This document shows, one piece after another, positions 9,486-18,896 of a stretch of 64,000 bases of DNA. The notes below the pieces were generated by a model. The model saw only the letters and a program-made list of their open reading frames with translations, searched no databases and had not been told where the DNA came from. Source of the stretch: Tahibacter sp042701255 (GTDB taxonomy: Bacteria > Pseudomonadota > Gammaproteobacteria > Xanthomonadales > Rhodanobacteraceae); assembly GCF_042701255.1 (NCBI RefSeq), contig NZ_CP170554.1, positions 930,001 to 994,000 of the forward strand, in the 5' to 3' direction. Each line of letters begins with the position of its first letter. Position 1 is the first letter of the stretch. The position numbers were made by a program, and so were the translations under genes.

Positions 9486-11231
9486 TCAGTACTTCTGCAG
9501 CAGCACGCTGCGGTTCACGCCGTCGACGTTGTAGCTGAAGTTCGCTTGCGAACCCGACGTGAAGGTCATCGTGAAGGTGCCGACCTGGGTCAGCACACGC
9601 GCATCCGGGTTGTAGGTCGGACCCCAGGGCGAGCCCGTGAACTTCACGACGCGGCCGCCGGCGACGTCGGTCGCGGTCCACTGCGGATCGAGCTGATACC
9701 AGAACGCGCGGCCCTGGTTGTCGTAGACGAACCAGACCGCGAACAGCGTGTTGCCGAACTGGAACATGCTGATGCCGCGGCCGCCTTCGGTGCGCACATC
9801 CCACTGACCCGTGTAGTCGCGCGACGGGCCCGGACCGGTCGCGGCCGGCGCGAGGTACTGCTGGATGGACGGGAAGATGCGGTCCAGACGCGAGTAGAAG
9901 TCCAGATTGTTGGCCGCTTCGCTCAGTCCCGAATTGCTGCAGGAGCCGCCGCCGCCGAACAGGCCGCCGCGCAGCTGGTAGCCGCCGTTGAACGTGAACA
10001 GGCCCGAGCCGCTGCTGCCGCCTTCGGTCGTGCCCTCGCTCCAGGACGCCTTCCAGGTGCTGTCGACGACCTGGCCGTCGCCGAACGTGACGTTCTCGCG
10101 CGTGCCGCTGCTGGTGCCCTTGCTGACCTTCTTGATGTCGCCCGAAGGATGATGGATGGCGGTGATCGCGGAGCCCGGCGTCACCGCGTTGGCGTCCCAG
10201 CCGGCGAACACGGCGCCGGCCGGCGGCGTCGAATTGAGCTTGAGCAGCGCGCCGTCGGTGTTGCCCTGCGAATACATCAGCTGCGAACCGCCGGTCAGCT
10301 GGGTGTTCGGGCCGGCCTGGTCGACGCCGCAGGTCGGCGTCTCGTAATTCCAGAACGTCGTCAGCGACGAGGCTTCGCTCTGGTTGCCGATGCAGTGGTG
10401 CGCGGTGAAGAACCACGGCGTCTGCGTGCTGCTGTCGGTGTCGTTGAGCAGGGTGCCGGTACAGGTGTAGCTGCCGCCACCGGACTGGAACACCATGCGC
10501 GCAACCGAATTCTTGGCCGTGACGAAGGGCTGGCCCAAGGTGCCGACGCGGCAGACCACGTCGACGTTGCAGGCGCCCGAGTCGCCGAGCGCCTTGCTGT
10601 GTCCGACGACGGTCAGCGGCGACACGAGCAGGTGCGACAGCGACTCGACGCGCAGCGCGACACTGGCGGGATCGATGCCGGCCGGCACGAACAGTTCGAG
10701 CTGCTGGCGTTCGCCTTCGGTCACCGCGGTCCAGAACACGCCGTCGCCGTCGGCCTGACTGCGCGCGGCAGCGGCGTCGGTCGCGTAGATGACGCCGTCG
10801 GCGCCGGCCACGCGCAGCTCCACGCCGTCGGGCCAGTCCTTGCCGCGCAGGCCGGCGCGCAGTGCGGCCGCACCCGGCGAGGCCACGTCCAGCCGCAGCA
10901 CGGCGCCGCCGTCGACGTAGACCAGCTGCGCCTGCGGCAGATCGTCGACTGCTTCGCTGGCGATGCTGCGGCTGATGCCGATCTGCGTGCGGCGATAGCC
11001 GTCGGTTTCATTGCGCCGCTTGACCGCGGCGACGCGTTCGCTCGCAAGCGCCGGCAGCTGCAACAGCGGCGCGGCCGCCGCGGCCTTCGCGCCGCTGTGC
11101 CAGTGTTCCACTTTCGGGGCGGCGGCAGGATCGACGCGGAGCGCTTCGCTCGACGTTTCCAGGACGACGGCCGCATGGGCGCTGCCGGCCAGCAGCAGGG
11201 ACAGGGCCAGGCTCAAAGAGCGCGCTTTCAT
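9486..11231 (-). CDS. secreted trypsin-like (lysyl endopeptidase-type) serine protease
   Basis: This is a predicted extracellular S1-fold endopeptidase of 581 residues. A signal peptide (LSLALSLLLAGSAHA) ends near residue 20, followed by a pro-region of about 200 residues. In the protease core the histidine motif TAHHC is at 276-280, an Asp lies in NTDGALLKLN, and the catalytic Ser is in GGSSGSGLF. Cysteine-rich ACNVDVVC precedes the core, as in Achromobacter/Lysobacter lysyl endopeptidases. After the core comes a separate C-terminal domain of about 105 residues (from YTGQWDVR to the end), rich in aromatic and glycine residues. That domain is not needed for catalysis and may bind substrate or the cell surface. 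The cleavage specificity is not certain. Confidence 0.85.
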   Translation of the reverse strand: MKARSLSLALSLLLAGSAHAAVVLETSSEALRVDPAAAPKVEHWHSGAKAAAAAPLLQLPALASERVAAVKRRNETDGYRRTQIGISRSIASEAVDDLPQAQLVYVDGGAVLRLDVASPGAAALRAGLRGKDWPDGVELRVAGADGVIYATDAAAARSQADGDGVFWTAVTEGERQQLELFVPAGIDPASVALRVESLSHLLVSPLTVVGHSKALGDSGACNVDVVCRVGTLGQPFVTAKNSVARMVFQSGGGSYTCTGTLLNDTDSSTQTPWFFTAHHCIGNQSEASSLTTFWNYETPTCGVDQAGPNTQLTGGSQLMYSQGNTDGALLKLNSTPPAGAVFAGWDANAVTPGSAITAIHHPSGDIKKVSKGTSSGTRENVTFGDGQVVDSTWKASWSEGTTEGGSSGSGLFTFNGGYQLRGGLFGGGGSCSNSGLSEAANNLDFYSRLDRIFPSIQQYLAPAATGPGPSRDYTGQWDVRTEGGRGISMFQFGNTLFAVWFVYDNQGRAFWYQLDPQWTATDVAGGRVVKFTGSPWGPTYNPDARVLTQVGTFTMTFTSGSQANFSYNVDGVNRSVLLQKY

Positions 11232-11443
11232 GATCGACTCCAGCAGATTGAATCCAAGGGCCTGTGCCGGCCCGGCTTCGGATAATACGCCGCAGGGCGG
11301 CGAATCCTGTCAGCCCGCGCAAGTGCCTGATTCGCACGGCGAGGCATCGGTTTCGTCGCCGTTCCGCCACGAAACGATGACGGCGCATTAACCTGCCGGC
11401 GCGTATATCGGTGCTTCCAGCCACCGCTGTTTCCGAGGACGCC

Positions 11444-11653
11444 ATGAACGAGCGTCGCACCGTCGTTTCGCCGCTGCGTATGCCGGCGCAGAGCACCGAT
11501 CGCATCGACTTGTCCTCGCATTGGGAACTGACCTACTGGGCAACGCAGTGGGGCGTGTCACCCGAACAGATCGTCAAGGCGGTGGCCTCGGTCGGCACGA
11601 ATCTGCGCCTCGTGCGGCGCGAGTGCGCGGCCGTCCGCAGCCTGCGGATCTGA
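11444..11653 (+). CDS. DUF3606 family small protein
   Basis: This 69-residue protein has the pattern of the DUF3606 family: DRIDL, then ELTYWATQWGVSPEQIVKAV, then a short C-terminal helix. The function of the family is unknown. The ATG at 11444 is chosen because GAGG lies 7-10 bases upstream; an in-frame start 33 bases earlier lacks a site. It stands alone, with a divergent protease gene to the left and a long gap to the right. Confidence 0.75.
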   Translation: MNERRTVVSPLRMPAQSTDRIDLSSHWELTYWATQWGVSPEQIVKAVASVGTNLRLVRRECAAVRSLRI

Positions 11654-12272
11654 GCGCGGGCGCTTCGCGGGATACGCGGGACGATCCGTCGATCACCGGC
11701 GAATTGCTGACCACGGCAACACGCGGTCACAGTGGCGTGACGCTCGCCGGCGTGTCCGCAAGCCGCATCACCTGACGTTCGTTCTTTCCGTCGACACTGC
11801 CCGTCGGTTTGCCTGAGCGGGCCGATCGCCGACTCCGGCTCCGACCGGCTTCGGCTCCGACTCGCGGAGGATGTCGGCGACGGGGGCGAAGGCAGCCGAC
11901 CAGCACTCGCCGTATCCGCAACGAATCCGACGTCGACGCGAAACGGCTTCGCCGATCCGCGCCGCCGCGCCGTCGCCCACGCGCTGCCGCCGCAAGCCCG
12001 GCCCGCATCTGCTTACGCCGTCACGCCGGCTGCCCGGGGCGCATCGTCGGCGCGCCGAAAATAAGCATTACGAATCAGACAATTGCCGGCAAAGATAAAA
12101 TAAAGATCTTTTCTGCGTTGTGCCGGCAGCGGTCGGCGTTCCAGGTTCGCGGAGCGCCAGCTTCTGTCCGGACAACCGCGCCGGCCGTCAACCACGGCCG
12201 GCGCACCCCCTGAGCTCCGGATGCGTCGCTGCCGCTCCATCGTCACGAACATCCTGTGGAGGGAGAGGGTTC
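11654..12272. other. 619-base gap with no gene recognised
   Basis: Open frames here are short and lack ribosome binding sites. The only marked feature is a sharp AT-rich patch at about 12058-12115, containing AAGATAAAATAAAGATC, in otherwise GC-rich sequence. It sits 160 bases before the metalloprotease start, so it is a likely promoter or 5' untranslated region for that gene. I could not place -35 and -10 elements with proper spacing. Confidence 0.5.
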
Positions 12273-15200
12273 ATGATTCGTACTGTTCTGCCTAAAGGCC
12301 GCACGGCCCTGGGCGTGCTGCCGTCCTTGCTGATCGGCCTGTTCGCCGCGTCCTCGGCCTATGCCATCCAGCCCCACGTCGATACCGGCGCCAAGCCCAA
12401 GCTGTCGCGCCCGTTCCTCGCACCCGAGCTGCACGTCACGCCGACCCAGGAGGCCAGCGTCATGCTGGGCTCGGAACCGTCGCGCACCTACGGCGCGGCC
12501 ATGCCGTTCCAGCAGCGCTACGGCGGCACCTGGGAAATGCGCTGGGATCGCCGCGCCGACCGTCCGAACCTGATCCAGGGTTCCGGCGTCGCGCTGATTC
12601 CGGGCCGCGGCAATTCGCTGACCCTGCAGTCCATGGGCCTGCGAGCGAGCGAGACCGTGGACCTGGCCGTGGTCGAGGCGCGCCTGCTCGACTTCGTCGC
12701 CGCCAACGCCGACCTGTTCAAGACCGACGGTCTCGAATTCACGCTGGACACCAACAGCAGCGTCGCCTACGGCAAGGACAACACCCACTGGTTCGTGGAG
12801 TTCGCCCAGCTCAAGAACGGCGTACCCGTGAAGGGCGCGAACCTGTTCTTCCGCATCGCCCACGGCAACATCATCCAGTTCGGCAGCAACCGCGTCGCGC
12901 CGGTCACGGTCGACACGATCCCGGTGTCCTCGCGCGAGAAAGCCTTCGACATGGCGCTCGGCGAGCTGGCCTTCCCGGCCGGCACGAAGATCGTCGAATG
13001 GCTGCAGACCGGCACGCTGGAGCTGCTGCCCGCAGCACCCGAGCGCTCGCTGGAGCGCGAAACCGCCTATGCCGGCATTGCCGGTGCGGGCTACGTGCAT
13101 CGCCTGGCCTGGCATTACACCTTCCGCGTCAATGACGACGCGACGACCTACGACGTGCTCGTCGACGCGAAGACCAACCGCGTGATCGAGGTCAACGACC
13201 TCACGCTCAACGTCAGCGCCGTCGTCGACGGCGGCGTGTTCGAAACCGTCAACACCTTGCCCGAAGTCGTCAAGCCGATGCCGTTCGCCGCGGTCACCAA
13301 CGGCACGGCCAAGGTCACCGACGCGCTGGGCATCTACGACTACGCCAGCGGCACGGCCACGGTCACCCTGGACGGCAAGTACATCAAGATCGCCGACACC
13401 TGCGGTTCGATCTCGCTGAGCACCTCCAGCGGCGGCGACCTGCATCTGGGTACCGACACCGGCACCGACTGCGGTACCGCGGGCGGCGTCGGCGGCAGCG
13501 GCAACACGCGTGCCGCGCGCAACGGTTTCTATTACCTGACCCGCATCAACCGCAAGGCCGCGACGTTCTTCCCGAGCAACACCTGGATCGCCGGCAAGGT
13601 CACCGCGAACATGAACGTCAACGACGTCTGTAACGCGAACTGGAACGGTACCTCGATGAACTTCTTCAAGTCGGGTACGTCGGGTTCCTATGCCTGCGCG
13701 AACACCGGCGAGATTCCCGGCGTGTTCCTGCACGAATGGGGTCACGGCATGGACCAGAACAGCGGCGGCTCGGCCAGCGAGTACGGCAGCGGCGAAGCGG
13801 TCGGCGACACATTCGCCTTCCTCGAGACCAAGCTCGGCTGCATCGGCAACGGCTTCTTCACCACCGCCGGCAGCAACGGCTGCTACAACTGCGACAGCGC
13901 GTGCTCCGGCGTGCGCGATCTCAACGCGTTCAGCACGCTCGGCGCGCGCACGGCGGCCAGCCCGGCCAACGTGACGGCCGACAACGGCATCAACTGCGAT
14001 CGCCTGGCTTGCCCGTACCTGGCCAACGGCATCACGCCGTACCAGGGACCGATGGGCTACGAAGGCCATTGCGAGTCGTACATCGCCAGCTCGGCGAACT
14101 GGGATCTGGCCAAGAAGCTCGTTTCGGTGCACGGCGAAACCGCCGGCTGGGCCGCGATGGACAAGATCTGGTACGCCAGCCTGACGCCGTCGAAGAGCGC
14201 CTATCAGGTCGCCTCGGGCGGCAAGTGCAACGCGAGCGCGACGGTCAACGGCTGCGGCGCGAACAACTGGTACACGGTCTATCTCGCGGCCGACGACGAC
14301 GACGGCAACCTCGCCAACGGCACGCCGAACGCCTGTCGCATCTGGGATGCGTTCAACGCCCACGGCATCGCCTGCGGCACGCGTCCGGCCTGCTCGGGCA
14401 GCCCGCCGGTCAACGTGCCGCCGGTCGCGAACTTCAGCGTGGCGACGAGCGGGCTGACTGCGACGTTCACCGATACGTCCACCGACAGCGACGGCACGAT
14501 CGCCTCGCGCAGCTGGAACTTCGGCGACAGCACGACGTCGACCGCGACGAACCCGAGCAAGACTTACGCGGCGGCCGGTACCTACACGGTCACCCTGACC
14601 GTGACCGACAACGCCGGTGCGACGAACACCAAGACCAGCTCGGTGACCGTCTCCAGCGGCCCGGCCAACGTGGCGCCGGTCGCGAACTTCAGCGTCGCCA
14701 CGAGCGGCCTGACCGCGACCTTCACCGACAGCTCCACCGACAGCGACGGCACGATCGCCTCGCGCTCGTGGAACTTCGGCGACAGCACCACCTCGACCGC
14801 GACGAACCCGAGCAAGACCTACGCGGCGGCCGGCACCTATACGGTCACCTTGACCGTCACCGACAACGCCGGTGCGACGAACACGAAGTCGTCCTCGGTC
14901 ACCGTCACCGCACCGCCGGGCGGCAACGAGCTGCAGAACGGTGTGGCCAGGACCGGCCTGTCGGGTGCGGCGAGCTCGGAAACCACGTACACGCTGGTCG
15001 TTCCGGCCGGCGCGACGAACCTCAAGTTCGTCATGGCCGGCGGTACCGGTGACGCGGACATGTACGTGAAGTTCGGCTCGGCGCCGACCACGACGACCTA
15101 CGACTGCCGTCCGTACCTCTCGGGCAACAACGAGACCTGCACGATCACGACCGCCCAGGCCGGCACCTACTACGTCAAGCTGCGCGGCTACAGCGCGTAC

Positions 15201-15590
15201 TCGGGCGTCAGCCTGACCGGCAGCTTCACGGCCGGCGGCGGCGGATCGACGCAGACCTACACGAACACGACCGACTACACGATCAACGACAACGCGACGG
15301 TCGACAGCCCGATCGCGGTCAGCGGCCGCACCGGCAATGCGCCGGCCAACGCCTCGGTGACGGTCGCGATCGTGCACACCTACCAGGGCGACCTCAAGGT
15401 CGACCTCGTGGCACCGGACGGCACGCTGTACAACATCCACAACCGCACCGGCGCGGGCACCGACAACATCAACAAGACGGTGACCTTCGACCTGTCGGCC
15501 AAGCCACTCAACGGCACGTGGACCCTGCGCGTGAACGACAACGCCGCCGGAGACACGGGCAAGATCGACAGCTGGTCGATCACGTTCTGA
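12273..15590 (+). CDS. secreted multidomain zinc metalloprotease with PKD, PPC and P domains
   Basis: This is a predicted extracellular zinc endopeptidase of 1105 residues. In order it has a signal peptide (PSLLIGLFAASSAYA), a propeptide with FTP/PepSY-like features to about residue 330, and a catalytic domain with HEWGH at 487-491 and the downstream acidic motif GEAVGD. Two nearly identical PKD domains start near 717 and 802, followed by a bacterial pre-peptidase C-terminal (PPC) domain near 885-990. A proprotein-convertase P domain (TYQGDLKVDLVAPDG) runs to the end. The ATG at 12273 follows a strong GGAGGGAGAGG site. The tail domains are normally trimmed or used for secretion and substrate binding. 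A terminator follows 70 bases after the stop. The overall order fits secreted M36/M4-like proteases of Xanthomonadales; the exact peptidase family is not certain. Confidence 0.88.
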   Translation: MIRTVLPKGRTALGVLPSLLIGLFAASSAYAIQPHVDTGAKPKLSRPFLAPELHVTPTQEASVMLGSEPSRTYGAAMPFQQRYGGTWEMRWDRRADRPNLIQGSGVALIPGRGNSLTLQSMGLRASETVDLAVVEARLLDFVAANADLFKTDGLEFTLDTNSSVAYGKDNTHWFVEFAQLKNGVPVKGANLFFRIAHGNIIQFGSNRVAPVTVDTIPVSSREKAFDMALGELAFPAGTKIVEWLQTGTLELLPAAPERSLERETAYAGIAGAGYVHRLAWHYTFRVNDDATTYDVLVDAKTNRVIEVNDLTLNVSAVVDGGVFETVNTLPEVVKPMPFAAVTNGTAKVTDALGIYDYASGTATVTLDGKYIKIADTCGSISLSTSSGGDLHLGTDTGTDCGTAGGVGGSGNTRAARNGFYYLTRINRKAATFFPSNTWIAGKVTANMNVNDVCNANWNGTSMNFFKSGTSGSYACANTGEIPGVFLHEWGHGMDQNSGGSASEYGSGEAVGDTFAFLETKLGCIGNGFFTTAGSNGCYNCDSACSGVRDLNAFSTLGARTAASPANVTADNGINCDRLACPYLANGITPYQGPMGYEGHCESYIASSANWDLAKKLVSVHGETAGWAAMDKIWYASLTPSKSAYQVASGGKCNASATVNGCGANNWYTVYLAADDDDGNLANGTPNACRIWDAFNAHGIACGTRPACSGSPPVNVPPVANFSVATSGLTATFTDTSTDSDGTIASRSWNFGDSTTSTATNPSKTYAAAGTYTVTLTVTDNAGATNTKTSSVTVSSGPANVAPVANFSVATSGLTATFTDSSTDSDGTIASRSWNFGDSTTSTATNPSKTYAAAGTYTVTLTVTDNAGATNTKSSSVTVTAPPGGNELQNGVARTGLSGAASSETTYTLVVPAGATNLKFVMAGGTGDADMYVKFGSAPTTTTYDCRPYLSGNNETCTITTAQAGTYYVKLRGYSAYSGVSLTGSFTAGGGGSTQTYTNTTDYTINDNATVDSPIAVSGRTGNAPANASVTVAIVHTYQGDLKVDLVAPDGTLYNIHNRTGAGTDNINKTVTFDLSAKPLNGTWTLRVNDNAAGDTGKIDSWSITF
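14421..14905 (+). repeat. 255-bp in-frame tandem duplication encoding two PKD domains
   Basis: The DNA from 14421 and from 14676 is nearly the same for about 230 bases (period 255 bases, 85 codons). Each copy encodes one PKD domain, starting PVANFSVATSGLTATFTD. Most differences are silent, so the duplication is recent or is being homogenised. Confidence 0.85.
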
Positions 15591-15660
15591 GGCGTCGGGC
15601 TGATAACGGCTGAGTCGCCGAACGGCGGCTCAGTCGTACAGCGATAGCGGAACATCAGAA

Positions 15661-15689
15661 CCCCGCCGGTTCCGCCGGCGGGGTTTTTT
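15661..15689 (+). terminator. rho-independent terminator after the metalloprotease gene
   Basis: A 9-bp perfect stem (CCCCGCCGG with CCGGCGGGG, 15661-15669 and 15675-15683) with a TTCCG loop is followed directly by six T residues. It lies 70 bases after the metalloprotease stop. Confidence 0.92.
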
Positions 15690-15695
15690 CCATTT

Positions 15696-15862
15696 CCCCC
15701 TCTCAGGGGAGAAGGGGCTGCTTCAGCCAAGCCCGGTGTTCGCATCTGCCGCTGAAGAAGCTGCGGACGGTTTGAAGATGGCGCCGGAAATTCAACGCAG
15801 CCGCTGACGTCGAGAGCCCCCTCTCCCCCGACCCCTCTCCCGCAAGGGGAGAAGGGAGGATG
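15696..15862. repeat. degenerate CCCTCTCCC-type palindromic repeats
   Basis: Two related palindromic stretches, at about 15696-15717 (CCCCTCTCAGGGGAGAAGGGG) and about 15816-15862 (CCCCTCTCCCGCAAGGGGAGA), form an imperfect inverted pair. They resemble the intergenic GGGAGAGGG palindromes common in Xanthomonadales and differ from the 37-bp repeat family elsewhere in this window. Confidence 0.55.
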
Positions 15863-15928
15863 GGGTGATTCGCGTTCGCTCGCCTGTCAGGAAAGCAGCG
15901 GCCCATCGCGGCAACTAGTGCGACGAGT

Positions 15929-16015
15929 CAATCTGTCTAGTCGATCCGTCCAAGTGATGCATCCAAGCGACACGTCTAGGCAATACGTCTAAGCAATACG
16001 TCTAAGCGATACGCC
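15929..16015. repeat. 13-bp imperfect tandem repeat, about 6.7 copies
   Basis: Units with consensus CGATACGTCTAAG start at 15929, 15942, 15955, 15968, 15981, 15994 and 16007. Copies five and six (CAATACGTCTAAG) are identical and the first units are the most diverged. The period is not a multiple of three and no gene covers it. It lies 35 bases beyond the stop of the leftward regulator gene. Confidence 0.8.
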
Positions 16016-16049
16016 AGCCTGCTGAAGTGCCCGTCGCTCGTCATCGCAC

Positions 16050-18896
16050 TCACGGCGACGCTGCACTGACGAGCCGCGCACGAGCACGACCTGCAGGATT
16101 CATCCAGAGGTCCGACGCGCCGCGCATGCCGCTCGCGGCGAGCAGATGCAGGCGGCGTTCGTCGGGGCAGTGCGAGGCGGCGGCGTTTGCGTCCATGAGG
16201 CTGTGCACCAGCAGTTCGCCGAGTACGTCGCCGTGAGCGCGCGTGTCGGCGTGCAGCGTGTCGAGTGCCTGCGCCGCGGCGTCGATCTCGCCGCGGCCTT
16301 GAGCGATCAGCGCGCGTACGGTGCGTGCGCGCCGGCGTTCGTACCAGTAGTCGGGCGGCAGCATCGTTTCCGCCAGCGTGATCTCGCGCTCGGCGTCGTT
16401 GCCGCGTCCTTCGGCCAGCGCGATTTCCGCGCGCGTGATGCGCAGGTTGGTTTCGATCATGCGGTAGCCCGATTCGCGTACCGCGGGCAGCGTGCGGTCG
16501 ACGAGTTTCGCGGCCGCATCGAAGTCGCCGACGCGGGCGAACAGCGGCGCGACTTCCATCGCGAGATTCCAGCGGTCGACCTGCGCCTGTGTGTCCTGCG
16601 GCGGCGTCTCCATGGAAGCGAGCAGGCGGCGCGCTTCACCGATGTCGCCGGCCTGGATCGCGAGTTCGGCCTCGCCGATGTCGGAGAAATGGTCCAGCGC
16701 CGGCAGGCCGGCCGAACGGCAGGCGCGGAACTCGGTGCGCGCATCGGCCGGACGCCCCTGCACGATGCGCACGCTCGCGCGCACGCAGTTCAGCGCAGCC
16801 ATGCTCTGCGGCAGATTGCCGGCGGCTTCGCGCAGGCGGTTCTCGGTATTGTCGAGTGTCTGCAGCGCGGCGTCGAAATCGCCGCGCAAATAGGCGAGGC
16901 GTGCGCGATTGAGGCCGATCAGATACGCCGTCGCGCCCTGCTGCGGTTCGGCGTCGAGCAGCTTCAGGCGCGCGTCGAGCGCGGCGAAGTCCAGGCGCAA
17001 GGTGTCCTGCTGCAGCAGCATCAGATCGATGCGGCGGCGCTCGACGCGATTGCCGGCAGACTCCGCGACGGCGGCGGCCTGGGTCAGTCGCTGATGCGCA
17101 CCGCGCAGATCGCCGGCGCGATAACGCGCGAGTCCGACGCGGCGCAGCGCATCGATCTCGACGAAGGCATTGCCGGCCGAGCGCGCTTCGGCGAGCAGCT
17201 GATCGAGAGCGTCGGTGCCGACGTCGTCGTGTCGTGCGAGCTCTGCGCGCAGCCGCGCATCGAGCGCGCCGAGCCGGTCGCCGCTCGCGGAAAAGTCCTT
17301 TTGCGTCTGCGCCAGCAGTTCTTCCGCGACGCTCTCGCCGCTGCCGCTGCGCGCATCGGCCAGCAGCAGCGCCGCCTGCGCGGCTTCATGCGTCCAGCCC
17401 AAGGTGCGGGCCAGATCCAGTGCCTGATTCGCGGCGTTCTGCGCAGTGCGGTAGTCGCGATTCGCGATCGCCGACTCGGCCTGCTCGAGCAGCCAGGCCA
17501 GCGCGATACCGGGACTGGCCGGCAGCGGCCGGTCCAGCAGCGCGGCGGCTTCGCGCGGGCGGCCGGCCAGGCGCAGGCTGGCCGCTTCGATCGCGCGGTA
17601 GTCGTCGCCGTCGCCGCGCAGCAGCGGCTGCAGCGCGGCGTAGGCCGCGGCGGCGGCGGCGGGTTCTCCGCGCAGCGCGAGGCTTTCGGCGTGCAGCGGC
17701 GCGCGCAGGAATTCGGGCAGGCTCTCGAGCCAGCCGTCGGTGCGTGCGAGTTCGGCCTGCGCCGCGCCGCGCTGACCGAGACGTGCGAGGCAACGCGCGA
17801 GCCGGAAGCGTGCGAGCCCGAAAGCGGGCGCCGCCGCGACGACGTTGCCGTAAGCGCGCACGGCGTCGCTCCAGCGATGCTGCTGCTCGGCGTCGAAGGC
17901 ATCGGCGAGCTGCTGCGCGGACGTCGTATCGAGCGCGAGCGGCGGCGCGGCGAAATCCGCAACGCCGCCGAGACGCGCGAATACCGCGTCGCCGACGGCG
18001 GCGATCGCCGCGACGAGCTGCTTGTCGCCGGCGCGCTGTACGACCGGCGTCTGCGTGATCTGGCCGCGGAAATACGCCGACACGCGCCACTCGCCGCCCT
18101 GCGCCGGTGTGCCGAGCTCCAGCAGCACGACGGTCTCGCTGCCGTCGGCGAGCAGATCGGAGGGGCCGCGCAGCTCGACCTGCGGCGCATTGCCGAGCTG
18201 CCACGCGAGCCAGTGCTGCAGCAGGCGCAGCGGCCAGCGTTGCGTTTCCGGAAGACTGGGATCGGCGGCGGCGACGAGCACGACGCGCGTCGGCGCGGCA
18301 TCGCGACCACGCGCGCCGAGCAGGCCACCGGTCAGCAGCATCAGGCTCAGGCAGGCTGCCGCGGTCAGAGTCAGCGCCCAGCCACGTGTGATCGATGCGG
18401 TCGCTCGTGATGGCGGCGGATCGATGACGGCGACGGCTTCCGTGGTCGCCGCATCGACGAGCTCGGGGGCTTGCGGATCCGCATCCGCATCGACGTCCGC
18501 ATCCGCCGTCGGCCTGGCGGTCGCCGCGAGTGTCTCGTCGCCGCCGACGAGTTCGAATTCCAGATTCGCCGGCGGATCGAAGATGTAGCCCTGCTTGGAG
18601 ATCGTGCGTATCCACTGCTTGGCCGCGCCGCCGAGTGCGCGGCGCAGCAGCCAGATCGACGTGGTCAGGTTGGCGTCTTCGACAACGGCGCCGCGCCAGA
18701 CGCGACGGAAGATCGTCTCGCGCGTATGCAGCACACGCGGCTCGCGCAGGAACAGCAGCAGCAGCTCGAAGCAGCGCGGATTCAACTCGTGCACGACGCC
18801 GGCACGGTTGACGCTGCGGTAGCGCGGATCGATTTCGATCTCGCCGAGTCGGACCCGCCGGGTGTCGGCGGGCCAGGGCAGTTCGTTGTCGGCCAT
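16050..18896 (-). CDS. winged-helix transcriptional regulator with membrane anchor and TPR-like C-terminal region
   Basis: This is a one-component membrane regulator of 948 residues. Residues about 10-105 form an OmpR/CadC-type winged-helix DNA-binding domain (ISKQGYIFDPP is the typical wing end). An acidic Ala/Asp linker follows, then a single membrane segment near 171-195 (LTLTAAACLSLMLLTGGLLG). The remaining 750 residues are Ala/Leu-rich helical repeats of TPR type, probably periplasmic. No kinase or receiver domain is present. The ATG at 18896 has AAGGG nearby; longer leftward frames include only low-complexity sequence. No obvious target gene is adjacent. Large ToxR/CadC-like TPR regulators of this kind are frequent in Rhodanobacteraceae, but the signal sensed is unknown. 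Confidence 0.8.
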   Translation of the reverse strand: MADNELPWPADTRRVRLGEIEIDPRYRSVNRAGVVHELNPRCFELLLLFLREPRVLHTRETIFRRVWRGAVVEDANLTTSIWLLRRALGGAAKQWIRTISKQGYIFDPPANLEFELVGGDETLAATARPTADADVDADADPQAPELVDAATTEAVAVIDPPPSRATASITRGWALTLTAAACLSLMLLTGGLLGARGRDAAPTRVVLVAAADPSLPETQRWPLRLLQHWLAWQLGNAPQVELRGPSDLLADGSETVVLLELGTPAQGGEWRVSAYFRGQITQTPVVQRAGDKQLVAAIAAVGDAVFARLGGVADFAAPPLALDTTSAQQLADAFDAEQQHRWSDAVRAYGNVVAAAPAFGLARFRLARCLARLGQRGAAQAELARTDGWLESLPEFLRAPLHAESLALRGEPAAAAAAYAALQPLLRGDGDDYRAIEAASLRLAGRPREAAALLDRPLPASPGIALAWLLEQAESAIANRDYRTAQNAANQALDLARTLGWTHEAAQAALLLADARSGSGESVAEELLAQTQKDFSASGDRLGALDARLRAELARHDDVGTDALDQLLAEARSAGNAFVEIDALRRVGLARYRAGDLRGAHQRLTQAAAVAESAGNRVERRRIDLMLLQQDTLRLDFAALDARLKLLDAEPQQGATAYLIGLNRARLAYLRGDFDAALQTLDNTENRLREAAGNLPQSMAALNCVRASVRIVQGRPADARTEFRACRSAGLPALDHFSDIGEAELAIQAGDIGEARRLLASMETPPQDTQAQVDRWNLAMEVAPLFARVGDFDAAAKLVDRTLPAVRESGYRMIETNLRITRAEIALAEGRGNDAEREITLAETMLPPDYWYERRRARTVRALIAQGRGEIDAAAQALDTLHADTRAHGDVLGELLVHSLMDANAAASHCPDERRLHLLAASGMRGASDLWMNPAGRARARLVSAASP

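Noticed and set aside
12243..15440. Long leftward open frame opposite the metalloprotease gene
   Set aside because: The rightward product has a signal peptide, zinc motif and four known domains; the opposite frame is low-complexity Arg/Val-rich sequence.
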